Shown: piece after piece, positions 30,191-39,312 of the stretch
How positions within the stretch are numbered: position 1 is the first letter of the stretch
Layout: each line of letters begins with the position of its first letter
Assembly: GCF_002160495.1 (NCBI RefSeq)
Contig: NZ_NFKR01000017.1
Location: 1-59,329 of the forward strand
DNA from: Erysipelatoclostridium sp. An173
GTDB lineage: Bacteria; Bacillota_I; Bacilli_A; Erysipelotrichales; Coprobacillaceae
Direction: 5' to 3'
Length of the DNA stretch: 59,329 bases
The notes under the pieces: generated by a model
Told to the model about the DNA's origin: nothing
Databases searched by the model: none
What the model saw: the letters and a program-made list of their open reading frames with translations, nothing else
Translations under genes and position numbers: made by a program

Positions 30191-31573
30191 ATGTTATTTT
30201 TTATTATTATGTTATCAACTGTTGCTATTGTAAATATTGCATTTTATTACAGTACTAAAAAAACAGCCAGTTATCAAGACGGACGGTTATTATTAGTGAA
30301 TATCCCAGCATATGCTTATAACCTTAGCGAAGTCAAAGAAATAGAACATAATTTTAAACAAGAAACAACTAAAATACTATTTCTTTCTTTTCTTACTTAT
30401 TTACCAATGATAATTCTTCCTGATTTTGTTGATATTTTATATTTTTTGATCATTATCTGGATTAACATTTATTTATTTAATTTGCCATTTAAAAAATATC
30501 GAAACCAATTATTAAAAATCAAAAAAGATTATAACTGGCCTAGTCAAAGTACTAAAACTGTAAAAGTTGATTTAGCAATGTTAGCACATATGGAAAAACA
30601 ACCTTTTAATTATAAAAGATATTTAATTGTTTTAATCGTTGATATAATTTGTCTAGCTGGGATGATTTATTTTAAAGCTAATATCACTAGCTATTTATAT
30701 TTAGTATTACAGTTTATTGTTTTAATCATTGGTATTATCCTTATAAAAAGATTACCTAATAAAACATATTGTGATGATACCAAAATTAATATTACTATCA
30801 ACAGCTTAAGAATAGATTATGTATCTCATTGCTTTTTTTCATTAATATTGATTGATGCTTTATTTAATTTTGCAATTCAGTTTTATTTATTAAATAAATT
30901 ACCTTTTATTATAGTGACCATTGTAATTATTTTAATGATGATTAATATGATTTTAATTATTAATCATACTAAAGACTATCAAAGAAAGAAACAAGAAATT
31001 TTAGCTAGTGAAAATCAAAAAGAATATACAATTGACGATGATTCTTGCTGGAAAATCGGTTTTTTAGGTCCGTACTATTATAATAAAGCTGATCCTAAGA
31101 CATTTGTTTATTGTGGTACACAAATGGTTTTTAACACCGCCAAAACAAGCTATAAATATTTTGTCATTTGCATCTGGGTTTTTGTTATTGGTTTACTTAT
31201 TATATTATTTGGTTATCCTTTTTACCTGGACTATACTAATCAATTAGTTGATGTTGCTATTGAAAATAATGTTATCGTTGTCGATAGTCCTTTATACGAT
31301 GCTAAAATTAATTTAGATAATATTAATAAAGTTGAATTAACCGATGATTTAGGTGACGGTATACGAACTAATGGTAGTGATGCTATTGTTTATACTACTG
31401 GTTATTGTACTTATGATAAATATGGTGACTGTAAAGTTTATAAAGCTAATTTTCATGACTGTTACATTATTTTATATACTGATGATTTAACATATATAAT
31501 TAATGATGATGATATTAAAAATACTAAACAGATTTATCAAGAAATTAAAGGAGTGATTAATAATGATTATTGA
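30191..31573 (+). CDS. DUF1648/DUF5808-like multi-pass membrane protein
   Basis: 460 residues with about eight membrane helices. Near residue 290 it has CWKIGFLGPYYYNKADPKTF, like the short DUF5808 motif (W-x-x-G-x-x-Y-Y-N-x-x-D-P), and ends with a soluble PH-like beta domain after the last helix (about 370-455) containing YCTYDKYGDCKVYKANFHDC. Such proteins sit beside GntR/YtrA regulators in Firmicutes and may sense the envelope, as in SdpI-type systems; this is inference. GAGGTG before the ATG. The GntR gene overlaps its end by 11 bases. Confidence 0.65.
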   Translation: MLFFIIMLSTVAIVNIAFYYSTKKTASYQDGRLLLVNIPAYAYNLSEVKEIEHNFKQETTKILFLSFLTYLPMIILPDFVDILYFLIIIWINIYLFNLPFKKYRNQLLKIKKDYNWPSQSTKTVKVDLAMLAHMEKQPFNYKRYLIVLIVDIICLAGMIYFKANITSYLYLVLQFIVLIIGIILIKRLPNKTYCDDTKINITINSLRIDYVSHCFFSLILIDALFNFAIQFYLLNKLPFIIVTIVIILMMINMILIINHTKDYQRKKQEILASENQKEYTIDDDSCWKIGFLGPYYYNKADPKTFVYCGTQMVFNTAKTSYKYFVICIWVFVIGLLIILFGYPFYLDYTNQLVDVAIENNVIVVDSPLYDAKINLDNINKVELTDDLGDGIRTNGSDAIVYTTGYCTYDKYGDCKVYKANFHDCYIILYTDDLTYIINDDDIKNTKQIYQEIKGVINNDY

Positions 31574-31955
31574 GTTAAATTATACAAGTGATACCCCGAT
31601 TTATTTACAACTTAGAAATGAAATCGTTAAAGGAATTGCCAGCGGCCAATTTAAATATGGTGAAGCATTACCTACTGTACGTACTCTTGCAAAAGAATTA
31701 CAAGTTAATAATATGACTGTTAATAAAGCTTATTCTTTATTAAAACAAGAAGGTTATATTTGTATTGATCGTCGTCATGGCGCTAAGGTACAGCCAACAA
31801 TTGATAATTCATATGAACACCAGGAAAAATTAGTTAATGAACTAGAGTTATTAGCTAGTGAAGCAATTGTAAAAGGTATGGATAAAGAAGACTTTATTGA
31901 TACATGTAAAAAATTATTACAAAGTATCAATTATGACCCATCAATAGCCAAGTAA
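31563..31955 (+). CDS. GntR-family regulator, YtrA type
   Basis: 130 residues. The winged helix is clear: DTPIYLQLRNEIVKGIASGQ, GEALPTVRTLAKELQVNNMT and NKAYSLLKQEGYI. The effector domain is replaced by a short helical tail, as in the YtrA subfamily. Its start overlaps the membrane gene before it. The perfect palindrome at the operon promoter is the likely binding site. Confidence 0.85.
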   Translation: MIIELNYTSDTPIYLQLRNEIVKGIASGQFKYGEALPTVRTLAKELQVNNMTVNKAYSLLKQEGYICIDRRHGAKVQPTIDNSYEHQEKLVNELELLASEAIVKGMDKEDFIDTCKKLLQSINYDPSIAK

Positions 31956-31969
31956 TTTAGTTTACAAGC

Positions 31970-31997
31970 TTGTTTTAAGTTAAAACTCCAGTATAAT
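31970..31997 (+). promoter_or_regulatory. Promoter of the HAD-NagB operon
   Basis: TTGTTT (31970-31975), a 16-base spacer and TATAAT (31992-31997), with AAAGGAG shortly after. Confidence 0.55.
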
Positions 31998-32017
31998 TAT
32001 ATTAAAGGAGAACGATT

Positions 32018-32647
32018 ATGAAAAAATACAAAGCAATAATTTATGATTTAGATGGGACAGTCTTAGACACATTAAAAATGAATATGATTCCATTATTAAA
32101 AATCATCAAAGAAGAAACTAGGGAAGATTGGTCTTTTGAACAAGTCTTAAAATTCGCCTCTTATCCAGGTATGAAAGTAATGGAAGAACTACAGGTAAAA
32201 AATCCTAAAAAAACTTATGCCCGTTGGGTAAAATATGTTAATGAATATGAAGATGGGGCAACTTTATATGATGGTTTTAAAGAAGTATTTGAAGCTTTTG
32301 ATGGTAAAATTATTCAAGCTGTTGCTTCATCTAAAAAGAAAAAACAATATGAAATTGATTTTCTTTCTAAAGGATTAGGAAAATATATTGAAACTGCGGT
32401 TTTAGAAGAAGATACTACTAAACACAAACCTGATCCTGAATCAATTCTAGAATGTCTAAAAAGATTAAATATTAAAAATGAAGATGCTATCTATATTGGT
32501 GATACTTATTCTGATTATCAAACATGTAAAAATGCTCATGTTGATTTTGGTTTAGCTAAATGGGGTTGTACTAAAGAATTTGAAACTGATTCATCATGTC
32601 TTATTTTTAACCAGCCACTTGATTTATTAAAACTGCTTGATGATTAA
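32018..32647 (+). CDS. HAD-family phosphatase (phosphoglycolate phosphatase-like)
   Basis: 209 residues: motif I IYDLDGTVLDT with the nucleophilic Asp, motif II VASSKKKKQYE, motif III Lys in KHKPDPESI and motif IV IYIGDTYSDYQTC. A helical cap lies between motifs I and II. It dephosphorylates a small metabolite, possibly a sugar phosphate, given the sugar-phosphate enzyme encoded 18 bases downstream. AAGGAG before the ATG. Confidence 0.82.
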   Translation: MKKYKAIIYDLDGTVLDTLKMNMIPLLKIIKEETREDWSFEQVLKFASYPGMKVMEELQVKNPKKTYARWVKYVNEYEDGATLYDGFKEVFEAFDGKIIQAVASSKKKKQYEIDFLSKGLGKYIETAVLEEDTTKHKPDPESILECLKRLNIKNEDAIYIGDTYSDYQTCKNAHVDFGLAKWGCTKEFETDSSCLIFNQPLDLLKLLDD

Positions 32648-32665
32648 AGACAAGGAGAAATCGTA

Positions 32666-33385
32666 ATGAAACTAATTATTGAAGAAAATGAACAAAAAAT
32701 GAGCGAAAGTGCAATGTTTATATTATTAGGAGCAATGATGCAAGATAAAAGAGTAAATATTTCATTGACTTCTGGGCGTTCGCCAAAAACTATGTATGAT
32801 ATGATGATTCCTTATGTTAAAGATCAAGAAAAATTTAAGGATGTTGAATATTACTTATTTGATGAAAATCCTTATATTGATAAAATCCATGGTCCTAACT
32901 GGAATGATATGCAAGAGTTATTTTTCCAGCCAGCCAATATTCCTGATGAAAGAGTTCATATTATGAACAATGATAATTGGCAAGATTATGACAATCAAAT
33001 TCGTAATGCTGGTGGTATTGATGTTATGGTTATTGGTCTTGGTTATGACGGCCATTTTTGCGGTAATTGTCCTCGCTGTACACCATTTGACAGTTATACT
33101 TATAAAATTAAATTTACTGATAAACAAGCTGTCAATCCTGGCTATGCCGACCGTCCTACCCAACCACATACTTTAACGATGGGACCTAAAAGTTTAATGC
33201 GTGTTAAACATCTAGTTATGATTGTTAATGGAAAAGAAAAAGCTGAAATATTCAAACGCTTTTTAGAAGAACCAATTAATCAAGATGTTCCCGCAACGAT
33301 CTTAAAACTTCATCCTAATTTTACAGTTATTTGTGATCAAGATGCCGCAAGTTTAATTGATCGTGATAAATTAAATCGTCTATAA
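32666..33385 (+). CDS. NagB/RpiA-like sugar-phosphate isomerase or deaminase
   Basis: 239 residues. ISLTSGRSPKTMYDMMIPY (near 33) is the phosphate-binding loop, YLFDENPY the catalytic Asp region, and VMVIGLGYDGHFCGNCPRC carries the GxGxDGH motif of glucosamine-6-phosphate deaminase and 6-phosphogluconolactonase proteins. The Cys pair after that His is unusual. The exact substrate is not clear; sub-family relatives act on amino-sugar phosphates. It lies in an operon with the HAD phosphatase. Confidence 0.8.
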   Translation: MKLIIEENEQKMSESAMFILLGAMMQDKRVNISLTSGRSPKTMYDMMIPYVKDQEKFKDVEYYLFDENPYIDKIHGPNWNDMQELFFQPANIPDERVHIMNNDNWQDYDNQIRNAGGIDVMVIGLGYDGHFCGNCPRCTPFDSYTYKIKFTDKQAVNPGYADRPTQPHTLTMGPKSLMRVKHLVMIVNGKEKAEIFKRFLEEPINQDVPATILKLHPNFTVICDQDAASLIDRDKLNRL

Positions 33386-33390
33386 AATCA

Positions 33391-33414
33391 AAGGGACACT
33401 GAGGTCCCTTTTTT
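33391..33414 (+). terminator. Terminator of the HAD-NagB operon
   Basis: AAGGGAC (33391-33397) pairs with GTCCCTT (33404-33410), followed by a T-run. Confidence 0.85.
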
Positions 33415-33431
33415 AGTCTTCTACTATTTAA

Positions 33432-35102
33432 CTATTGCTTACATAACAATTGATAAAATAATTGCTGATTAGCTATTAATTCATTATAACTACCACTTTC
33501 AATAATTTTTCCTTGATCTAATACTAATATTTCATCATATTTTTCTAATAATTCCTTTTTTAAATGATGGGTAATACTTATTATCATCGCTTTACTATCT
33601 AATATTATCTTTTCAATTTCATAAGCACTAAGATTATCTAAATTGGATGTGCCCTCATCAATAAATATAATTTCTTTTTGTTTTAACAATGCTCTAGCAA
33701 TAGCTATTTTTTGCTTTTGTCCTCCTGATAGATTAGCACCGTTTTCTTTGATTTTACTATTTAAACCTTCTGGTAATGAAGCAACTAACTGGTTAAGTCC
33801 TGTTTTATTTATAATCTCATTTATTTGTTTACTATCATAATCTTGAAATAAACATATATTATTTTTTAAAGTATCATTAAAGATAAATGTTTCTTGATTG
33901 ATAAAAGCAATTTGATCAAATATACTAGTTGGGTCAATATCTTTGGCATTTTTATTATTATATAAAATTTCCCCTTCATAATTATTAAAATACATTAATA
34001 TTAATTTTAATAATGTTGTCTTACCACAACCACTATTACCTACTAAAATATATTTTTTGCCTTTTTTAAAGCAATAATCTATTTGATTTAAAATTAGTTT
34101 ATTTGAGTATTTAAAACTGACTTTTTCTAATTGGATTTTATTAATCGATTCTTTGTAATTTATATCATTGTTGCAGCAATGATGTAAATCGATAAAACTA
34201 ATTATTTTTTGTTCAACTATTCTAGTTCCTTTTACTGTTGCTATTTCTACAAAAAGGCGATTAAGAGGATTGGTAATGTTATTAACCAGGTTATTGATTG
34301 CAACCACAGTACCAATTGTTATTCTACCGGTAATTACAAAATATATACAAAGTAAAATTGTAATTATATTAGTTCCAATTGATGATAATGATGATAAAGC
34401 ATTAATTTTGGCTTCTTCATAACGTACTTTCTGTTTACTATTTTCATGTTCTATTTCTTTGGTATTAAAAATTGTTTTTATTTTATTTATTATATTATTA
34501 GCTTTTATTAATTCAAAACCCATTAAGTAATCTTTAAATTTAATGTTTAACTCATTTAATACTTTGGTATATTTTTCTTGTTTTAAAGATAATTGTTTTG
34601 AAAATATAACGGGTATAATTATTGATAATATATTTATTAAAACTACTATTAAAGCTAATTTAAAGTTAGTTAAAAATAAACCTATGGTACAAATAACTAT
34701 CAAAAATAAATCACTAATAATTAATAATAAATTTTCTAAATAATTTTTTTCTAATAAACTAATATCATTATTAAATACTGAAATATATTTTGATGGATTA
34801 CTGTTATCAAAAATATTACGATTCATTAATGCTTTAAAATAATCACTTCGTAACATAACCATTACTTTTTTTAAAAATACCGCATTAACAATACCCTTTA
34901 AATAAACTAATAAAACATAAATAATAATCAATAATAAAGATAATATAATCGCACGATAAAATAATTTTAAATCTTTACTAATTGCAACATCCATAATATA
35001 TTTCATTACATAAGCAAGAAACAATGTTGCTAGTGCACTTAATAAACAGATAAAACCAGCTAGAAAAAAATGCCATTTGTTTCTTTTTAAATATCTTCTC
35101 AC
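33432..35102 (-). CDS. Single ABC exporter (permease-ATPase fusion)
   Basis: 556 residues: six membrane helices, then an ABC domain with Walker A VGNSGCGKTTLL (near 358), LSGGQKQKIA (near 452), Walker B IIFIDEGTSNLD with the catalytic Glu, and ITHHLKK as the switch His. It has all catalytic residues, so it may act as a homodimer. It is not next to a partner. The protein is more Asn/Ile/Lys-rich than the exporter pair at 4.4-7.9 kb. Substrate unknown; peptide export is possible. Confidence 0.82.
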   Translation of the reverse strand: MRRYLKRNKWHFFLAGFICLLSALATLFLAYVMKYIMDVAISKDLKLFYRAIILSLLLIIIYVLLVYLKGIVNAVFLKKVMVMLRSDYFKALMNRNIFDNSNPSKYISVFNNDISLLEKNYLENLLLIISDLFLIVICTIGLFLTNFKLALIVVLINILSIIIPVIFSKQLSLKQEKYTKVLNELNIKFKDYLMGFELIKANNIINKIKTIFNTKEIEHENSKQKVRYEEAKINALSSLSSIGTNIITILLCIYFVITGRITIGTVVAINNLVNNITNPLNRLFVEIATVKGTRIVEQKIISFIDLHHCCNNDINYKESINKIQLEKVSFKYSNKLILNQIDYCFKKGKKYILVGNSGCGKTTLLKLILMYFNNYEGEILYNNKNAKDIDPTSIFDQIAFINQETFIFNDTLKNNICLFQDYDSKQINEIINKTGLNQLVASLPEGLNSKIKENGANLSGGQKQKIAIARALLKQKEIIFIDEGTSNLDNLSAYEIEKIILDSKAMIISITHHLKKELLEKYDEILVLDQGKIIESGSYNELIANQQLFYQLLCKQ

Positions 35103-35220
35103 TATAACAGCTCCTTTGAAAATAAATTAATTCTATATTTTTACTATAGACGCTTATTTCTAGTTGCTGCTACCAACTTTAATTTACATCAAAAAATAAA
35201 ATAGAAACTATTAGTTGCAA

Positions 35221-35250
35221 AAAAAATAACCAGGCTTTAAACCTGGTTAT
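35221..35250 (-). terminator. Terminator of the EIIC-RarA-C operon
   Basis: ATAACCAGG (35226-35234) pairs with CCTGGTTAT (35242-35250), with six U after it on minus. Confidence 0.9.
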
Positions 35251-35255
35251 CATAA

Positions 35256-36539
35256 TTATTTATCTGTTCCTTCTTTTTCAGCTAATGATTTTTCATAAAC
35301 TTTGAAGAATGGATAATATACTACAATACTTATTGCAATTAATACACACATAAAGATTACATTTCTAAAGTCTAATGCTGAAAGGAATCCTTGTGCAAAG
35401 AATGGTGTAAATGATGGATCAACAATATATCCCATACTAACCCATCCTAATGATTGTGCTAAATATCCTAAATAAATTGAAATACATGGCATTAATACAA
35501 ATGGAATTGCAAGAATTGGATTTAAGACAATTGGCCCACCAAAAATAACCGGTTCATTGATACCACAAATTCCTGGTACTACACTTAATTTTCCAATTGT
35601 TCTTAAATGTTTTACATGTGAAAAACACATTAATAATACTAACCCTAGTGTGTTTCCACCACCACCAAGAACTGCATAACGATACATTTGTAAATTCATA
35701 ACATTTTCAGCTGCTTTTCCAGCGTTAACTAAATCTGCATTTAATCCTGAATTAGTTACCCCTAATGTAAAGACAATTGGGAAAATAATTGAAGATCCAT
35801 TAATACCAAATAACCATAAAATATTTGAAAAAGCAAAAATTGCCATATAAGCCCAAATATTATCAACACCTGATATCGCTGGTGTTAAAATACTCATAAT
35901 AAAATCTGGTAATGATTTACCACTTGCTGCCATTAAAATTAAATTTAAACCATAAATAACAATAATATTAGCAGCTAATGGAATTAATGAATTAACAAAG
36001 TTTGTTACGGCACTAGGTACACTACCAGGGAAAGTGAATACTACTTTATTACCAACAACCCGACAGATTTCAACTGATAATAAACCAACGATCAAAGCAA
36101 CGAATAAACCATCTGCTCCTAAATAAGTCATTGCAAGTTTACCATCTTCTACTGGTGCACAAATCATTAAGAAAACACACATAGAGATGATACCACTGAT
36201 TGCTGCTTTCATCTTATAGCTTTCAGCTAAACTATAACCAACACCGAATGCTGTTACTAAACCAATTAATCCCATTGTCATTGTATATGGAATTGTAATT
36301 GTATTATAATTAGCTACCGCCCATTGTTTCCAGGCAATTAAAGCTTTCATAAAGATATTACCTGTATCAAGATCAACTAAATCTAAATTAATTGGCGGAT
36401 TTGCAATAATTAAAAATATTGAACCGACTACAATTAACGCTAAAGACATCATCATCCCATTAGAAATGGCTTGTAAATGTCTTTGGTTCCCTAATTTATC
36501 TGATAATGGCGCTAACCATTTTTCTAATTTATTAATCAT
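35256..36539 (-). CDS. PTS permease EIIC, lactose/cellobiose family
   Basis: 427 residues and about ten membrane segments. The opening KLEKWLAPLSDKLGNQRHLQ, the motif LFGINGSSIIFPI and VVPGICGINEPVIFGGPIVLN (with the sugar-binding Glu) assign it to the CelB/LicC group. It has Gly-Ile-Asn where many members have G-I-H. No EIIA or EIIB nearby. It is cotranscribed behind the RarA-C-like gene at a distance of 18 bases. Confidence 0.88.
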   Translation of the reverse strand: MINKLEKWLAPLSDKLGNQRHLQAISNGMMMSLALIVVGSIFLIIANPPINLDLVDLDTGNIFMKALIAWKQWAVANYNTITIPYTMTMGLIGLVTAFGVGYSLAESYKMKAAISGIISMCVFLMICAPVEDGKLAMTYLGADGLFVALIVGLLSVEICRVVGNKVVFTFPGSVPSAVTNFVNSLIPLAANIIVIYGLNLILMAASGKSLPDFIMSILTPAISGVDNIWAYMAIFAFSNILWLFGINGSSIIFPIVFTLGVTNSGLNADLVNAGKAAENVMNLQMYRYAVLGGGGNTLGLVLLMCFSHVKHLRTIGKLSVVPGICGINEPVIFGGPIVLNPILAIPFVLMPCISIYLGYLAQSLGWVSMGYIVDPSFTPFFAQGFLSALDFRNVIFMCVLIAISIVVYYPFFKVYEKSLAEKEGTDK

Positions 36540-36557
36540 CCTTGTTCCCCTTTTTTA

Positions 36558-37157
36558 TTAAAATTGCCAACCATTAAATTTAAATGCTGTTTCACAAACA
36601 TTTTCTGGATCATATTCTTCTAAAATCTTAGCATATCTTTCTTTATAATCATTATCTACTTCTTTTTGTGGATATACTTTGCTTGCTTCATTTAAGAAAT
36701 GGAAAGAATCTCTACCCATTGCTTGCCCTCTAACAGTATGTTTATCCAATGCATAATCAGGAATTTCAGGGAATTTTCCCATTGCAAATGATTTAATACA
36801 AATATTTTTTAATAAATCACTTGAACGATCTTTTTCAGATTGACATAGATATCTAATCGCATGAATGAAATACATTGGACGATCACCATCTGAATAATCA
36901 AATTCTCTACTCATTTGATATAAATTATTAACCATAATTGCTGCCATTGGATTACCCATTCCAATGTCTTCTACTGAAATTGTTAGAAGTCTACGCCATA
37001 ATTTTTCTTCTAATTGTGGTGAAGAAATGTATAATTCATATGCAAACATACAAGCTTGTTCTTCTAACCCTCTTCTAATTGATTTTTGTAATGCAGAAAT
37101 TACTTCATCCCCCGCATAACCATTTCTAGTCGTTATTTTTGACCATGGATCGTACAT
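36558..37157 (-). CDS. Stand-alone RarA/MgsA C-terminal-like protein
   Basis: 199 residues with no AAA+ ATPase domain. GDEVISALQKSIRRGLEEQA (near 18) and KLWRRLLTISVEDIGMGNPM (near 53) match the conserved helices of the C-terminal tetramerisation domain of RarA/MgsA, where the motif reads like A-R-R-L-x-x-x-x-x-E-D-I-G. The rest is helical. It is the first gene of the operon with an orphan EIIC. RarA itself acts at stalled replication forks; what the free domain does beside a sugar permease is unknown. ATG at 37157; an in-frame TTG at 37163 lies closer to the AAAGGAG. Confidence 0.7.
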   Translation of the reverse strand: MYDPWSKITTRNGYAGDEVISALQKSIRRGLEEQACMFAYELYISSPQLEEKLWRRLLTISVEDIGMGNPMAAIMVNNLYQMSREFDYSDGDRPMYFIHAIRYLCQSEKDRSSDLLKNICIKSFAMGKFPEIPDYALDKHTVRGQAMGRDSFHFLNEASKVYPQKEVDNDYKERYAKILEEYDPENVCETAFKFNGWQF

Positions 37158-37212
37158 TTTCAACCTTGCTCCTTTCTTTTTTCTGTGACATAATGAATAA
37201 GAGGTGGCGTTT

Positions 37213-37881
37213 ATGAATATTCAACATTTAATTGAAAAGTATGAATTAAATAATTTGGAAAAACAGATTGTATCTTACATGCAAAAAAATATTTCTCAAT
37301 TAAAGTCTATTGGCATACGTCAAATGGCAAAAGACAACTATACTAGTACCTCAACTATCTATAAACTATGTAATAAATTCGGTTTTAAAGGCTACAGTGA
37401 TATGATTTATCATCTGACATCTGCCAAGGATACTACTATCAACTTCAATGAAAAATATCTTGATTATAAAAAAGAATTTTCTTCATTAATGAGTGATAAA
37501 TCTAAACGAATTATTGTTTTTGGCTTAGGCTTTTCAGCTCCTATTGCTGAATATATTCAACAACGATTAACTTTAATGGGCTATCAAGCACTTTGCGTAG
37601 TTCACATGGAAATGTTTAGTCAGGTATTTTTTGAAAATACTCTTATGATTGTAATTTCTTATTCTGGCAAAACACGTCGTTTAAGTGAAATTGTTACTAC
37701 TGCTTCTAAAAACAATATTCCTATTATTAGTTTTATTGCTAGTAAGGAATCGCCAATATATCAAGATTCTACTTTACCAATTATTATTGGTAAATATGAT
37801 TCTTTTTTACATGACAACAGTAAACCAAATTTCTTTTTTGGTGAAACCATAATTGCTTTTGAAACACTCTTGTTCGACTAA
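37213..37881 (+). CDS. RpiR-family regulator with SIS domain
   Basis: 222 residues. The helix-turn-helix is IRQMAKDNYTSTSTIYKLCN and the SIS domain IIVFGLGFSAPIAEYIQQRL, then LMIVISYSGKTRR. It is divergent from the RarA-C/EIIC operon with about 55 bases between start codons, so it should regulate that operon and itself. I use the ATG at 37213 behind GAGGTG; a GTG at 37204 is in frame. Confidence 0.82.
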   Translation: MNIQHLIEKYELNNLEKQIVSYMQKNISQLKSIGIRQMAKDNYTSTSTIYKLCNKFGFKGYSDMIYHLTSAKDTTINFNEKYLDYKKEFSSLMSDKSKRIIVFGLGFSAPIAEYIQQRLTLMGYQALCVVHMEMFSQVFFENTLMIVISYSGKTRRLSEIVTTASKNNIPIISFIASKESPIYQDSTLPIIIGKYDSFLHDNSKPNFFFGETIIAFETLLFD

Positions 37882-37933
37882 TGTCACGCTATTATTATAC
37901 AAATTGACAAAAAATATTTATCAAATCTTTACA

Positions 37934-37971
37934 CAAAAAAAACATGTTATTAAATTTATAACATGTTTTTA
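37934..37971. terminator. Bidirectional terminator
   Basis: AACATGTTAT (37941-37950) pairs with ATAACATGTT (37958-37967), with A-run left and T-run right. It serves the RpiR and PLP genes, which converge. Confidence 0.9.
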
Positions 37972-37975
37972 CTAT

Positions 37976-39145
37976 TTATTGACCATTATATGCTTTTTCA
38001 AGTGCTTGTAAAAAGTCATCAATTAATAATTGGCTATCTTCAAGCCCTAAATATACCCTGATATGACCTAACGCTAAACCACGTTGTTTTAATTCTTCAA
38101 CATTATTACCTTTATATACTGGCATAGCTAGACTTTCAAAACCACCCCAGCTATATGCAAGAGTAAAATGTTTTAAAGAATCCATAAATCTTTCAATAAT
38201 TTCTGGTGTAGCATCTTTTAATACAATCCCTAATAAACTACCATAACCTTTTAAATAACGATCAGCTAATTCTTTTTGGTGTGAATCACCAGCATAAGGA
38301 TGATAAATTTTTTCAATTTTATCATGATTTTTTAAAGTATCAATTACTTTTTTGACTGTTTCACTTTGTGATTTAATACGCACTGGTAAGGTTCTTAAAC
38401 CTCTAATCGCTAACCAGGCATTAATAGGTGTCATTGTTGCTCCTAGTAAGATAGTTGCAAAATTATCAATCTTTTCCATTAAAGATTCATTAGTAATAAC
38501 AACTCCCCCAACAATATCACTATGTCCACCGATATATTTTGAACAAGAATGAATAACTACATCAATTCCATGAGCTAATGGGTCTTGTAACAATGGGGTA
38601 GCCCAAGTATTATCGATTACAGTATAAATCCCTTTTTCTTTAGCAACATCAGCAATCATTTCTAAATCAAGCATTTCAAATTTTTGTGATGAAGGACTTT
38701 CAAAATAAATCATTTTAGTATTATCTTTAATATATTTAAAGATTTCTTTAGTATCTGATACATCGATTTTAGTGCTTTCAACACCAAATTTTTCTAATCG
38801 TTGAATCAATTTAACAGAAGAACCATAAACAGTATTAACAATAATGATATGGTCATTTTGTTTTACTAAACTTAAAATAGTCCCTGAAATTGCACCCATC
38901 CCTGAAGCAAATGCGCGAGCTTTTTGTCCACCTTCTAATTTAGCAACCTTATCTTCTAAAATTTTAATAGTTGGATTATCACCTCGAGTATAAGTGTAGG
39001 CAAACTCACCATTAGCATTAACATCTACATAATGTTGGAAATTTTTGAACTTGAAATTTGAAGTTTGTACTATTTCAGGAGCTACTGGATAATATTCATA
39101 ACCACCATCTTCCAATTCTAAGCAGATATTTTTATCATCATACAT
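37976..39145 (-). CDS. PLP-dependent transsulfuration-family enzyme
   Basis: 389 residues of the Cys/Met-metabolism family (cystathionine gamma-synthase/lyase, methionine gamma-lyase, O-acetylhomoserine sulfhydrylase). The PLP Lys is in HSCSKYIGGHSDIVGG (near 200), and ARAFASGMGAISGTI and YFESPSSQKFEMLD are the phosphate and cofactor loops. Which reaction it performs cannot be told without comparison. Start at 39145 behind AAAGGAG; a longer frame to 39181 lacks a ribosome site. Single gene; no S-box or T-box seen in the leader. Confidence 0.88.
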   Translation of the reverse strand: MYDDKNICLELEDGGYEYYPVAPEIVQTSNFKFKNFQHYVDVNANGEFAYTYTRGDNPTIKILEDKVAKLEGGQKARAFASGMGAISGTILSLVKQNDHIIIVNTVYGSSVKLIQRLEKFGVESTKIDVSDTKEIFKYIKDNTKMIYFESPSSQKFEMLDLEMIADVAKEKGIYTVIDNTWATPLLQDPLAHGIDVVIHSCSKYIGGHSDIVGGVVITNESLMEKIDNFATILLGATMTPINAWLAIRGLRTLPVRIKSQSETVKKVIDTLKNHDKIEKIYHPYAGDSHQKELADRYLKGYGSLLGIVLKDATPEIIERFMDSLKHFTLAYSWGGFESLAMPVYKGNNVEELKQRGLALGHIRVYLGLEDSQLLIDDFLQALEKAYNGQ

Positions 39146-39285
39146 TTTTTTATTTTCTCCTTTACCTAATATTATTAACAACTATATCATACCATATTAC
39201 AACAATTAAAAACCCCAAATTATTGCGTTTTTTATTAGTTATCATTTATTTCTTACATTTATAAAAAACACATTATTATCTAAAC

Positions 39286-39312
39286 TAAAAAGGAGCTAAT
39301 TTAAAGCTCCTT
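39286..39312 (-). terminator. Terminator of the mannoside operon
   Basis: AAGGAGCT (39290-39297) pairs with AGCTCCTT (39305-39312), with U-run on minus; includes the GH3 stop codon. Confidence 0.85.

Noticed and set aside
39146-39300. Riboswitch or T-box before the transsulfuration gene
   Set aside because: The leader is short and shows no S-box, T-box or other conserved motif that I can see.
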